Part shown: piece after piece, positions 48,375 to 57,564 of the stretch
How the letters are laid out: the number at the start of each line of letters is the position of its first letter
How positions within the stretch are numbered: the first letter of the stretch is position 1
Assembly (NCBI RefSeq): GCF_013284245.2
Contig: NZ_CP085876.1
Coordinates: 4,800,001 to 4,864,000 of the forward strand
Length of the DNA stretch: 64,000 bases
Direction: 5' to 3'
From: Brevibacillus sp. DP1.3A
GTDB lineage: Bacteria; Bacillota; Bacilli; Brevibacillales; Brevibacillaceae
Position numbers and translations under genes: made by a program
The notes under the pieces: model-generated
Told to the model about the DNA's origin: nothing
What the model saw: only the letters and a program-made list of their open reading frames with translations
The model's database searches: none

Positions 48375-51300
48375 GTGTACAAAAGGAGAATCTCCAATGC
48401 GAACAAGTCGAGAGAAAATGAGAAGCTCCTCCTGCTAAAAAAACAAGCACACTACTACGAAGAAAAAGCAAACCAACTCATGCAAGAAGTGTGGTACCTA
48501 CAGAAGCAGATAGAGGAAACATCCCAAAAAAATGAAGCATATAGAGAGCAGCTTGAACAACTGAACCAGAACCTCCACGATTTGGACAGCAAAGGCGCAG
48601 AATGGAAGCAGCGCTTGAATGATTCACAAGACATGCTTCAAGAAATGAAGAGCAAGCTCGACTACTACGAACATCTCCTAAAACAACGCGAAAATGCCAT
48701 AACCGACCACCAGGAAACAGAGGCAAAACTAAAGAGTTCAATCGACAGCTTGCAAACCGAGATCAGAGAGCAACGAAAAGGTCCACGGCTTGAAGAAATC
48801 ATGTCCAAACATCAAGCGCAGGAAACACACTTACGCGAGCACATTGAATTGCTCCAACGGCGAGTACAAAGCTACGAACAAAAAGAGGCACAATGGCAAA
48901 AAGCGTTACACGATCAAGATCAGCAGCAGCTGAGTAAAATCGAGGAGATCCTGCAAGAACGCCAGCAGCATTTAGACATGATCGCGCATCTGGAGCAGCA
49001 ACAGCTTACATGGAAACAAGCTTTGGATCATGTAAATGAAGAGTTTGAGTGTGCGCAGATGAGGCAGCACGAGCAACTATCCAAAATTGAATCATTGAAT
49101 CAGCGGTTGGAGGACGCACGAGCACGGGAAGAGCAGACACTCTCTGACCTCCAGCAGCTTACAGAAGCAAGCGCAAATTGGGAGCAGCGGGAGCAGGAGC
49201 TACAGGTGCGGGAGCAAAACCTCCACGTGTTTGAGCACAGTCTCACGGCACAGGAGCAGGAACTTCACGATCTTGAGCAAGAGTTGCTGGGGCAAGGGCA
49301 GGAACTGCAATCCCTAGCGAGTAGCCTTCAGACGAAAGAGCAGAATCTACTTTCTCTCGAACAAGACCTCCAATCGAAGGAGCAAGAGCTGCATTCTCAG
49401 ACGCAACGCCTACAAAAACGGGAGCAGAACCTTCTCGGTCTTGAACAAGAGCTTCAGACTCAATGGTTAGAACTGCATTCCCAAGCGGATAACCTACAGA
49501 CAAAAGAACAAGAGCTGGTTGTTACAGATCAAAAGCTCCAGGCTAAGGAGCTCGAGCTGCATTCTCAGACACAAGACCTTCAAGCACAGCAGCAGGAACT
49601 TGCCGGTCTTGAGCAAGAGTTGCTAGGGCAAGGTCAAGAATTGCAATTCCTAAAGCATAACCTCCAGACCAAAGAACAACAGCTGCTTGTTACCGAGCAA
49701 AAGCTCGATGCTAAGGAGCTGGAGCTGCATTCTCAGACACAAGAACTTCAAGCACAGGAGCAGGAACTTCTCAGTCTTGAACAAGCGTTACAAGCGCAAG
49801 GACTAGAAATGCACACTCAGGCACAAGACCTCTATGCACGGGAGCAGGACCTTCACGTTCTCGAACAAGAGCTTCAGACTCAAGGGCAAGACCTTCAATC
49901 CCTAACGCATAACCTGCAGACGAAAGAACAACAGCTCCAGTCCAAAGAGCTAGAGCTGCATTCTCAAACGCAAGACCTCAACGCACGGGAGCAAGAACTT
50001 CTCGATATCGAACATGAGCTTCAGACGCAAGGCCAAGACCTTCAATCCCTAACGCATAACCTGCAGACGAAAGAACAGCAGCTCCAGTCCAAAGAGCTAG
50101 AGCTGCATTCTCAAACGCAAGACCTCAACGCACGGGAGCAAGAACTTCTCGATATCGAACATGAGCTTCAGACGCAAGGGCAAGACCTTCAATCCCTGGC
50201 TCACAACCTGCAAACGAAAGAACAACAGCTCTCTTCCAAAACGCAAAACCTCGACACACGAGAGCAGGATCTTCTCAATCTCGAGCAAGTGCTTCAGACT
50301 CAAGACCAAGAACTTCAATCCCTAGCTCACAACCTGCAAACGACAGAACAGCAGCTCACGTCCAAAACGCAAGACCTCGACGCACGGGAGCAGGATCTTC
50401 TCGTTCTCGAGCAAGAGCTTCAGACTCAAGGGCAAGACCTTCAATCCCTAGCGCACAACCTGCAAACGAAAGAACAACAACTCACTTCCAAAGAGCTTGA
50501 GCTGCATTCCCAGACGCAAGACCTCAACGCACGGGAGCAAGAACTTCTCGATATCGAACAAGAGCTTCAGACTCAAGGCAAAGAACTTCAATCCCTGGCT
50601 CACAACCTGCAAACGAAAGAACAACAGCTCTCTTCCAAAACGCAAAACCTCGACGCACGAGAGCAGGATCTTCTCGATCTCGAGCAAGTGCTTCAGACTC
50701 AAGGCCAAGAACTTCAATCCCTAGCTCACAACCTGCAAACGACAGAACAGCATCTCACCTCCAAAACGCAAGACCTCGACGCACGGGAGCAAGATCTTCA
50801 CGTTCTCGAGCAAGAGCTTCAGACTCAAGGGCAAGACCTTCAATCCCTAGCGCACAACCTGCAAACGAAAGAACAACAGCTCACTTCCAAAGAGCTAGAG
50901 CTGCATTCTCAAACGCAAGACCTCAACGCACGGGAGCAAGAACTTCTCGATATCGAACATGAGCTTCAGACGCAAGGCCAAGAACTTCAATCCCTGGCTC
51001 AAAACCTGCAAACGAAAGAACAACAACTCCAGTCCAAAGAGCTAGAGCTGTATTCCCAGACGCAAGACCTCAACGCACGGGAGCAAGAACTTCTCGATAT
51101 CGAGCAAGAGCTTCAGACTCAAGGGAAAGACCTTCAATCCCTAACGCACAACCTACAAACGAAAGAACAACAGCTCCAGTCCAAAGAGCTAGAGCTGCAT
51201 TCTCAAACGCAAGACCTCAACGCACGGGAGCAAGAACTTCTCGATATCGAGCAGGAGCTTCTGACGCAAGGGCAAGACCTTCAATCCCTGGCTCAAAACC

Positions 51301-54038
51301 TGCAGACGAAAGAACAACAACTCCAGTCCAAAGAGCTAGAGCTGCATTCTCATACGCAAGACCTCAACGCACGAGAACAGGAACTTTTCGATCTCGAGCA
51401 AGAGCTTCAGACGCAAGGGCAAGACCTTCAATCCCTAGCGCACAACCTGCAAACGAAAGAACAACAGCTCACTTCCAAAGAGCTAGAGCTGCATTCTCAA
51501 ACGCAAGACCTCGACGCACGGGAACAGGAACTTCACGTTCTCGAGCAAGAGCTTCAGACTCAAGGGCAAGACCTTCAATCCCTGGCTCAAAACCTGCAAA
51601 CGAAAGAACAACAGCTCCAGTCCAAAGAGCTAGAGCTGCATTCCCAGACGCAAGACCTCAACACACGAGAACAGGACCTTCACGTTCTCGAACAAGAACT
51701 TCAGACACTTGGCCAAGAACTTCAATCCCTAGCTCATAACCTCGAGACGAAAGAACAACAGCTCACTTCCAAAGAGCTAGAGCTGCATTCCCAAACGCAA
51801 GACCTCAACGCACGGGAGCAAGAACTTCTCGATATCGAACAAGAGCTTCAGACTCAAGGGCAAGACCTTCAATCCCTAGCGCACAACCTGCAAACGAAAG
51901 AACAACAGCTCACTTCCAAAGAGCTAGAGCTGCATTCTCAAACGCAAGACCTCAATGCACGGGAGCAAGAACTTCTCGATATCGAACATGAGCTTCAGAC
52001 GCAAGGCCAAGAACTTCAATCCCTAACGCATAACCTGCAGACGAAAGAACAACAGCTCACTTCCAAAGAGCTAGAGCTGCATTCCCAGACGCAAGACCTC
52101 AACGCACGGGAGCAAGAACTTCTCGATATCGAACATGAGCTTCAGACGCAAGGCCAAGACCTTCAATCCCTAGCTCATAACCTCGAGACGAAAGAACAAC
52201 AGCTCACTTCCAAAGAGCTAGAGCTGCATTCCCAGACGCAAGACCTCAACGCACGAGAACAGGAACTTTTCGATCTCGAGCAAGAGCTTCAGACTCAAGG
52301 GCAAGACCTTCAATCCCTAGCGCATAACTTGCAGACGACAGAACAGCAGCTCACTTCCAAAACGCAAAACCTCGAAGCACGGGAGCAGGACCTTCTGCAT
52401 TTTGAGCAAGAAATCCAAGTACAAGGGCAAGAACTGCAAACGCAAGCAGATAACCTGAAAACAAAAGAACAAGAACTAACAATCCTCGAACAAGAACTCA
52501 AAGCTCGGGGGCAAGACCTTCTCACCCAGACCCAATACCTTCAGGCACGAGAGCAGGACTTTTACATTCTCGAGCAAGAGCTGCAAACGCGCGGGCATGA
52601 ACTTCACTCTCAGAATCAAAACCTCCAGACGAAAGAACAAGAGCTACTCACTTTCGAGCAAGGTCTTCAGGCACGAGATCAAGAACTTCTCGCACAGACG
52701 CGAGAACTACAAGCACGGGAAGAAGAACTAAACGGTTTTGAACAAGATCTGCAGGTGCAAGGAAAAGAGCTACAAGCTCATGCGCAGGCGTTGCAGGTTC
52801 AAGAACAAGAGCTCAAAACCCATGAACAGGAGCTTCGGGATTGGGAGCAAGCCAACCTCTCCCAGGAACAAGCACTTCTGGCTCAGACCCAGGAACAACA
52901 GCTTCAAGAACAAGGACTTCAATCCCGAGAGCAAGCGCTACAGCTTCGCGGGCAAGAGCTTCTCTCTCATGAGCAGGAAGTCCACTCCCACGAGCAAGAG
53001 TTACTCACGCTGAAACAAGAGCTGAACGCACGAGATCAAGAGCTACACAACCAAGAGCAGGAGCTGCAGGCTCAAGGGCATACCCTACACAATCGTGAAC
53101 AGGAGTTGCTCACTCAGGAGCAAGAATTAAACACACTGGAACAGGCCCTCCTCTCTCAGGAGCAAGAAATCCAAGTTCAGAGGCAAGAGTTGCAAACCTG
53201 GGAGCAGGAGCTACAAGTGCAGAATCAAGATATTTACACCCGAGAGCAAGAACTCGAAGCGCAAAAACAGGATTTACGCACGAAAGAGCAAAAGCTAGAA
53301 GCCACCCGCCATGAGATGTTGCAAAAAGCAATAGATCTCGAACAAAGTTGGACAGCAAAGCACGAAGAGACTTCTCAACAATTAACAGAAGCTCTGCTTG
53401 AGCTGGAAGCAGCTCGGTTAACGAAAAATCAACTCGTCGCTGACTATAAAAAGCTGGCCGAATCGCATTCTCTGCATGAGCAAGAATTGCAGCAAAGCAT
53501 CCAAAAACGCGACGAAGAAATCCAACAAACACAAAACACCGTTAAGAGTCTCCAGTCGGAGTTAAAAGAAACAAAACAGCAATTAACGGAGGCCCAGGAT
53601 CGTATCAAATCTTTTCAGCAACAAACCAAGGAAACCGACGAAAAGCTCGCGAACGTCTCTCTTCAAAAAAATAAATGGAACGAAGTCCTGGAGAAAACAA
53701 CCCAAAAATATGACTCTCTGCTAACAGAAAAGGAAAAAGCCATGGAGCAGCTTGCATCCCAGGAGCAAGTGTTGAAAAAAACGATTACCGGACTCAAAAA
53801 CATGGTGAAAGAACTCCAAAACAACGAAGAAAAATACAAGCAAATCATCAAAGAATTCACGCAAAAAGAATCTCGAACCAATAAAGCCTTCAGTCAACTC
53901 CAGCAAAATGCCCAATTCCAACCAAACACGCAATTCATGCCAATCTCCGATCCCTCCACTCAACAACTGTCTTCCGCACCAGTAAAAATGCAGATGCCCT
54001 TTCCCAAAAATGCCAACGAATTCAACCCGTTTCGTTGA
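48375..54038 (+). CDS. Giant heptad-repeat (coiled-coil) protein, 1887 residues
   Basis: GTG start eight bases after AAGGAGG. Residues 1-290 are ordinary charged coiled coil. About 290-1640 is a Gln/Glu/Leu-rich array built from seven-residue steps, with one Leu per step (for example EQELQTQ, GQDLQSL, AHNLQTK). Within it, residues about 502-1342 are near-identical copies of a 49-residue unit or a 42-residue version lacking one heptad. About 1640-1830 returns to mixed coiled coil, then a Gln/Asn/Pro tail ends in NPFR. The N-terminus begins KRRISNANK; no signal peptide or membrane segment. No enzymatic motif. Adjacent to a putative surface protein and probably a structural filament or spacer of the spore surface or interior; that is inference. 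Confidence 0.93.
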   Translation: MYKRRISNANKSRENEKLLLLKKQAHYYEEKANQLMQEVWYLQKQIEETSQKNEAYREQLEQLNQNLHDLDSKGAEWKQRLNDSQDMLQEMKSKLDYYEHLLKQRENAITDHQETEAKLKSSIDSLQTEIREQRKGPRLEEIMSKHQAQETHLREHIELLQRRVQSYEQKEAQWQKALHDQDQQQLSKIEEILQERQQHLDMIAHLEQQQLTWKQALDHVNEEFECAQMRQHEQLSKIESLNQRLEDARAREEQTLSDLQQLTEASANWEQREQELQVREQNLHVFEHSLTAQEQELHDLEQELLGQGQELQSLASSLQTKEQNLLSLEQDLQSKEQELHSQTQRLQKREQNLLGLEQELQTQWLELHSQADNLQTKEQELVVTDQKLQAKELELHSQTQDLQAQQQELAGLEQELLGQGQELQFLKHNLQTKEQQLLVTEQKLDAKELELHSQTQELQAQEQELLSLEQALQAQGLEMHTQAQDLYAREQDLHVLEQELQTQGQDLQSLTHNLQTKEQQLQSKELELHSQTQDLNAREQELLDIEHELQTQGQDLQSLTHNLQTKEQQLQSKELELHSQTQDLNAREQELLDIEHELQTQGQDLQSLAHNLQTKEQQLSSKTQNLDTREQDLLNLEQVLQTQDQELQSLAHNLQTTEQQLTSKTQDLDAREQDLLVLEQELQTQGQDLQSLAHNLQTKEQQLTSKELELHSQTQDLNAREQELLDIEQELQTQGKELQSLAHNLQTKEQQLSSKTQNLDAREQDLLDLEQVLQTQGQELQSLAHNLQTTEQHLTSKTQDLDAREQDLHVLEQELQTQGQDLQSLAHNLQTKEQQLTSKELELHSQTQDLNAREQELLDIEHELQTQGQELQSLAQNLQTKEQQLQSKELELYSQTQDLNAREQELLDIEQELQTQGKDLQSLTHNLQTKEQQLQSKELELHSQTQDLNAREQELLDIEQELLTQGQDLQSLAQNLQTKEQQLQSKELELHSHTQDLNAREQELFDLEQELQTQGQDLQSLAHNLQTKEQQLTSKELELHSQTQDLDAREQELHVLEQELQTQGQDLQSLAQNLQTKEQQLQSKELELHSQTQDLNTREQDLHVLEQELQTLGQELQSLAHNLETKEQQLTSKELELHSQTQDLNAREQELLDIEQELQTQGQDLQSLAHNLQTKEQQLTSKELELHSQTQDLNAREQELLDIEHELQTQGQELQSLTHNLQTKEQQLTSKELELHSQTQDLNAREQELLDIEHELQTQGQDLQSLAHNLETKEQQLTSKELELHSQTQDLNAREQELFDLEQELQTQGQDLQSLAHNLQTTEQQLTSKTQNLEAREQDLLHFEQEIQVQGQELQTQADNLKTKEQELTILEQELKARGQDLLTQTQYLQAREQDFYILEQELQTRGHELHSQNQNLQTKEQELLTFEQGLQARDQELLAQTRELQAREEELNGFEQDLQVQGKELQAHAQALQVQEQELKTHEQELRDWEQANLSQEQALLAQTQEQQLQEQGLQSREQALQLRGQELLSHEQEVHSHEQELLTLKQELNARDQELHNQEQELQAQGHTLHNREQELLTQEQELNTLEQALLSQEQEIQVQRQELQTWEQELQVQNQDIYTREQELEAQKQDLRTKEQKLEATRHEMLQKAIDLEQSWTAKHEETSQQLTEALLELEAARLTKNQLVADYKKLAESHSLHEQELQQSIQKRDEEIQQTQNTVKSLQSELKETKQQLTEAQDRIKSFQQQTKETDEKLANVSLQKNKWNEVLEKTTQKYDSLLTEKEKAMEQLASQEQVLKKTITGLKNMVKELQNNEEKYKQIIKEFTQKESRTNKAFSQLQQNAQFQPNTQFMPISDPSTQQLSSAPVKMQMPFPKNANEFNPFR
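49880..52400 (+). repeat. In-frame tandem array of 147-bp and 126-bp units
   Basis: Eighteen units can be counted by the marker CTTCAATCC(C). Marker positions 49891, 50038, 50185, 50311, 50437, 50584, 50710, 50836 and 50983 give steps of 147, 147, 126, 126, 147, 126, 126 and 147 bp. The 147-bp unit is seven heptads, and the 126-bp unit omits exactly one. The block 126+126+147 (399 bp) occurs twice in a row from 50185 to 50982, a higher-order repeat. Confidence 0.95.
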
Positions 54039-54120
54039 AAAATTGAAAATGTGCGAGAGCCGTTACCATGTGAATCCATCATGAATACAACATAATACAG
54101 CCAGAAAGGGAGGAAAAACC

Positions 54121-54303
54121 ATGACACCTGAACAAATGCGTGCACTGTATCATCAACGTCAACAACATCAAGTCCATCCTGCCCAGCGCCCATCGAGAAT
54201 GCCGCGATCACCATTGCCAAAATCCGGTCCGGTTCATAAAGTCCAACCGTCCGTCCAGAATAGAACGAGTGGGGGATGCTGCGGCAGGCGTTGGCAGGGC
54301 TAA
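54121..54303 (+). CDS. Small basic hypothetical protein
   Basis: 60 residues, ATG seven bases after a strong GGGAGG site, 82 bp after the coiled-coil gene. Rich in His, Gln, Pro and Arg (LYHQRQQHQVHPAQRPSRM), ending GGCCGRRWQG. No family recognised. The strong ribosome site and composition like many small coat proteins make it probably real. It ends 22 bp before the JAMM peptidase start and may be coupled to it. Confidence 0.65.
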   Translation: MTPEQMRALYHQRQQHQVHPAQRPSRMPRSPLPKSGPVHKVQPSVQNRTSGGCCGRRWQG

Positions 54304-54325
54304 TCTTTTAGAGACCCCCTTTTCC

Positions 54326-54715
54326 ATGACCCGTGCAGTCTGGGATGAAATCATCCGAGATTCCCTGGAGAAGAAGCCAAATGAAACGTGCGGATTGCTT
54401 TCCGGTAGAAATGGGAGTGCACAGACGGTTTGGCGTATGGAAAATATATTGAAAAGCCCGGTCGCTTTCGCCATGGACCCCAAGCAGATTCAATACGTTT
54501 TCCACAAAATGGCGTTGCGCGGAGAGCATTTGGTTGGGATCTATCACTCCCACCCTACTGCACCTCCCATTCCGTCACCTGAAGATATTGCTTACTGTCA
54601 TTACCCTGAGGCCGCGTATCTCATCGTTTCGCTCGCTTCTCCACAACCAGTTCTCGGCTGTTTTCGAATGGAGGGGGCTTTTGCTCGGGTGTATCCTTAT
54701 ACAGTCCGTAACTAG
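54326..54715 (+). CDS. JAMM/MPN+ (M67) metallopeptidase-like protein
   Basis: 129 residues. The zinc motif is intact: Glu in PNETCGLLSG, then YHSHPTAPPIPSPEDIAY (His-x-His...Ser-x2-Asp). Single-domain bacterial members (MEC/CysM-peptidase-like) cleave isopeptide or C-terminal peptide bonds, often in sulfur-carrier protein processing, but no such partner is nearby. ATG 54326 has no clear ribosome site; expression may depend on coupling to the small gene upstream. Its substrate is unknown. Confidence 0.88.
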   Translation: MTRAVWDEIIRDSLEKKPNETCGLLSGRNGSAQTVWRMENILKSPVAFAMDPKQIQYVFHKMALRGEHLVGIYHSHPTAPPIPSPEDIAYCHYPEAAYLIVSLASPQPVLGCFRMEGAFARVYPYTVRN

Positions 54716-54737
54716 TGGTCAAATTCACGCAAAACAA

Positions 54738-54778
54738 AAGAACAGTGGGAATTTACTCCCGCTGTTCTTTCTGTTTTT
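54738..54778. terminator. Bidirectional terminator
   Basis: GAACAGTGGGA paired with TCCCGCTGTTC, followed by TTTCTGTTTTT on the plus strand and TTTTGTTTTG on the minus strand. Serves the JAMM gene and the convergent small gene, whose stop lies inside it. Confidence 0.85.
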
Positions 54779-54941
54779 GAAGATCGCCATGTTCCATTGA
54801 ACTGGGCAGCAGCCATTCCCTTTTCTCCCAGCTGACAAAATCATCTTCCCACTTTACCTGAAAGCGGTCCTCCTCAATATGAATGACAACTCCCTTTGCG
54901 CCATCCTTTACGTATACGACCAGATCTCCTACTTGTATCAC
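54753..54941 (-). CDS. Small KOW/Tudor-like hypothetical protein
   Basis: 62 residues from a GTG. VGDLVVYVKDGAKGVVIHI followed by FQVKWEDDFVSWEKREWLL reads like a small SH3/KOW-type beta barrel (compare DUF2187-like proteins). It follows fixX by about 16 bp and may be the last gene of the fix operon. Ribosome site is weak. Function unknown. Confidence 0.6.
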   Translation of the reverse strand: MIQVGDLVVYVKDGAKGVVIHIEEDRFQVKWEDDFVSWEKREWLLPSSMEHGDLQKQKEQRE

Positions 54942-54957
54942 CGCTCATCGCCGCCCA

Positions 54958-55254
54958 TTACCCGAGTCTGAAAATGATTCCGTGTCCACCCTTCGGATAC
55001 ACCCATTTTATATTTTCGTACGGACAACCAATGCGGCAGCTCCCACATTCGTGACACCCTTCGTAACCGACGTGCATCCGCACTTCTTCCCATTTGTATA
55101 CTTCCGCAGGACAGAAGATGGTACAGAGCTTATCAGGGCATTGCGTCGCACAAACATCTGCAGAGAGCACATGCAAATGTGACTCCGTATCTGCTTTGAA
55201 GCGCACAAGGTACTGTTTCTCCTCGATTGACTGGCCCTTCGGTAGATCCTGCAT
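54958..55254 (-). CDS. fixX: Ferredoxin-like protein FixX
   Basis: 98 residues. ATG 55254 overlaps the fixC stop by one base. The Cys pattern CPDKLCTIFCPAEVY and CHECGSCRIGCPYENI resembles the FixX cluster-binding region with one 4Fe-4S cluster. It passes electrons with FixC toward quinone in the FixABCX complex. Position after fixC is the standard order. Confidence 0.92.
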   Translation of the reverse strand: MQDLPKGQSIEEKQYLVRFKADTESHLHVLSADVCATQCPDKLCTIFCPAEVYKWEEVRMHVGYEGCHECGSCRIGCPYENIKWVYPKGGHGIIFRLG

Positions 55255-56549
55255 CACTTCATCACCCTCCACGCATTCATCAAGTCACGCGCCATTTTCC
55301 ATTTGTCCTTCGCAGAGCCGAGGTCGCTCCAGATTTTCTTCTGCTTGCTCCATTTCGAGCTGCCATCAACCGTGAACATTTGACTCGCCGCTTTGTTCAT
55401 CATCGGAATGTACTGTTCGATATACTGCGGGAATTTTTCAAAGTGATGCGTTGCGTCCTTATACTTTTTCAAATCTTGACCGACAAAGCTGTTCAATAGA
55501 TTGATTCGGTATTCGTCGAGCATTTTTTCGGAATAGTCCCCTGCCTCTTTTGCCGCCAGGATCGTTTCCGCCGCCATGACACCAGATGCCATTGCCATAT
55601 TCGATCCCTCTCGATGGATCGCATTGACGAGCTGGGCAGCATCTCCTACAACAAGTACACCATTGCCGACAACTTTGGGAATGGAACGATATCCCCCCTC
55701 GGGAATCAGGTGCGCCAAGTATTCCTGCTGCTCACAACCTTGGATATACGGCCGAATCATCGGGTGATTTTTTACATAGTCCAACAACTCATACGGCTTG
55801 ATCTTGTTTTTGATCAGACCTGACAGCATCGTCCCTACCCCAATGTTCAAGCTGTCCTTATTCGTATACAACCACGCCGTCCCCAAAATCCCTTTGGTCG
55901 AATCCCCGAAAATTTCAATCGTACAACCGTGATCGCCCTCTAAGTTAAAGCGATCCTCGATTATTTTGCGATCCAGCTTCAGTACTTCCATGACAGCGAG
56001 CGCTACTTCATCTGGGCGAAACTCTTTGTGGAAACCTAACGATTTCGCCAGCAAGGAGTTGACGCCGTCTGCCAGAACGACAACATCTGCGTATAGATCC
56101 CCATCCGGTCGATCTGTTTTGACACCGACTACCTTGCCATTTTCAACAATGCACTGCAAAGCAACGGTCTCATTGAGTAAAAGTGCTCCCTGCTGTACAG
56201 CTTTATCTGCAAACCATTGGTCAAATTTCGCTCGCAACACCGTGAAATTGTTATAGGGCTCCTGGGCCCACTCCATGCCCTTATAACTGAAATTGATGGC
56301 TGATTCCTTATCGAGCATCATGAACCGCTGCTCAACGATCGGCCGTTCAACAGGCGCCTCCTTGTAAAATTCGGGAATGATGTCTTCCATCGTTTTGCGA
56401 TACAAAACACCTCCCATGACGTTTTTGGAACCCGGATATTCCCCGCGCTCCATCAACAGTACATTTACACCCGCCTTGGCAAGCGTATAAGCACAAGCCG
56501 TTCCAGCCGGACCTGCTCCGACAATGATTACATCAAATTTCTCAGCCAT
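55254..56549 (-). CDS. fixC: FixC, ETF:quinone oxidoreductase-like flavoprotein
   Basis: 431 residues. FAD site VIIVGAGPAGTACAYTLAKAG, EYPGSKNVMGGVLY and the second FAD motif GVLVVGDAAQLVNAIHREGSN are typical of FixC. It receives electrons from the FixAB flavoproteins. Overlaps fixB by 8 bp, so the two are translationally coupled. Membrane-surface location is expected from family knowledge. Confidence 0.94.
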   Translation of the reverse strand: MAEKFDVIIVGAGPAGTACAYTLAKAGVNVLLMERGEYPGSKNVMGGVLYRKTMEDIIPEFYKEAPVERPIVEQRFMMLDKESAINFSYKGMEWAQEPYNNFTVLRAKFDQWFADKAVQQGALLLNETVALQCIVENGKVVGVKTDRPDGDLYADVVVLADGVNSLLAKSLGFHKEFRPDEVALAVMEVLKLDRKIIEDRFNLEGDHGCTIEIFGDSTKGILGTAWLYTNKDSLNIGVGTMLSGLIKNKIKPYELLDYVKNHPMIRPYIQGCEQQEYLAHLIPEGGYRSIPKVVGNGVLVVGDAAQLVNAIHREGSNMAMASGVMAAETILAAKEAGDYSEKMLDEYRINLLNSFVGQDLKKYKDATHHFEKFPQYIEQYIPMMNKAASQMFTVDGSSKWSKQKKIWSDLGSAKDKWKMARDLMNAWRVMK

Positions 56550-57564
56550 ACGTTACCTCCTTGTCCGGCTCCTTTTGGAATGCTTCAATGAGCATTGGCA
56601 CAATTTCAAAAGCATCACCGACAATACCGTAGTGACAAGACTGGAAGATGAGTGCATTCGGATCTTTATTGATGGCAATGATCAATCCCGAGTTGCGCAT
56701 GCCGACCAAATGCTGAATAGCTCCCGATATGCCGATGGCAAAGTATATTTTGGGTGTGACAGTCACTCCCGTCTGTCCTACCTGATGTTCATGACCGATC
56801 CAGCCTGCTTCCACCGCATCTCTGCTGGCCCCGACCGTTGCCCCGATTCGTTCTGCGAAGCGATGAATAAGCGCAAAGCCTTCCTTGCTTCCGAGTCCCT
56901 TGCCACCAGCGACGATCACATCAGCCTCATCCAGCCGCACCTTTTCCTTCGTCTCCCGGACGATTTTCAGTACTTTTGTGCGAATGTCTTCTTCACGCAG
57001 CTCCATGCTTTCATCAATGATTACTCCTGTACGTGACTCGTCTGGCTCAAGCGCTTTCATGACTTTCGGGCGAACGGTCGCCATTTGCGGGCGATGTTTT
57101 TTGCACAAAATCGTTGCCATGATGTTACCGCCAAACGCTGGACGGCTTGCCTCCAATAAGCCTGTCTCCGCGTTCACATCGAGCATGGTTGTGTCAGCGG
57201 TCAGCCCTGTCTCCAAGTCCGTCGCGACAGCGCTCGCCAAATCTTTTCCGGTTGAAGTCGCCCCATACAAGATGATTTCTGGCTTGTGCTTTTGGACACA
57301 TTCGATAACTGCTCGCATGTAGGACTCTGTTCGGTAATCATGAAAAATCTTGTGATCGTATACATACACTTGGTCCGCACCGTATGGAAACGCCGTGTGG
57401 GCCAACTCCTTGATTCCATCTCCGATTAACAAGCCAGCAAGCGGCACGTCTCGCTTGTCAGCCATTTGTCTACCCGCCCCCAGCAGCTCGAGTGACACAG
57501 GCGCGATACGGCCGTCACTCACCTCTAAAAACACCCAGATGCCACGAAAATCATCCATATTCAT
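56542..57564 (-). CDS. fixB: FixB, electron transfer flavoprotein alpha-like subunit
   Basis: 340 residues, ATG seven bases after AAGGAGG. N-terminal domain about 1-190; the C-terminal FAD domain has ADVIVAGGKGLGSKEGF, GASRDAVEAGWIGHEHQVGQTG and KIYFAIGISGAIQHLVGM, all conserved in EtfA/FixB. Forms a heterodimer with FixA that bifurcates NADH electrons in known complexes. Confidence 0.94.
   Translation of the reverse strand: MNMDDFRGIWVFLEVSDGRIAPVSLELLGAGRQMADKRDVPLAGLLIGDGIKELAHTAFPYGADQVYVYDHKIFHDYRTESYMRAVIECVQKHKPEIILYGATSTGKDLASAVATDLETGLTADTTMLDVNAETGLLEASRPAFGGNIMATILCKKHRPQMATVRPKVMKALEPDESRTGVIIDESMELREEDIRTKVLKIVRETKEKVRLDEADVIVAGGKGLGSKEGFALIHRFAERIGATVGASRDAVEAGWIGHEHQVGQTGVTVTPKIYFAIGISGAIQHLVGMRNSGLIIAINKDPNALIFQSCHYGIVGDAFEIVPMLIEAFQKEPDKEVTYG

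Noticed and set aside
49880..52400. Possible CRISPR or minisatellite array
   Set aside because: Units are coding, contiguous and without unique spacers; all keep one reading frame.
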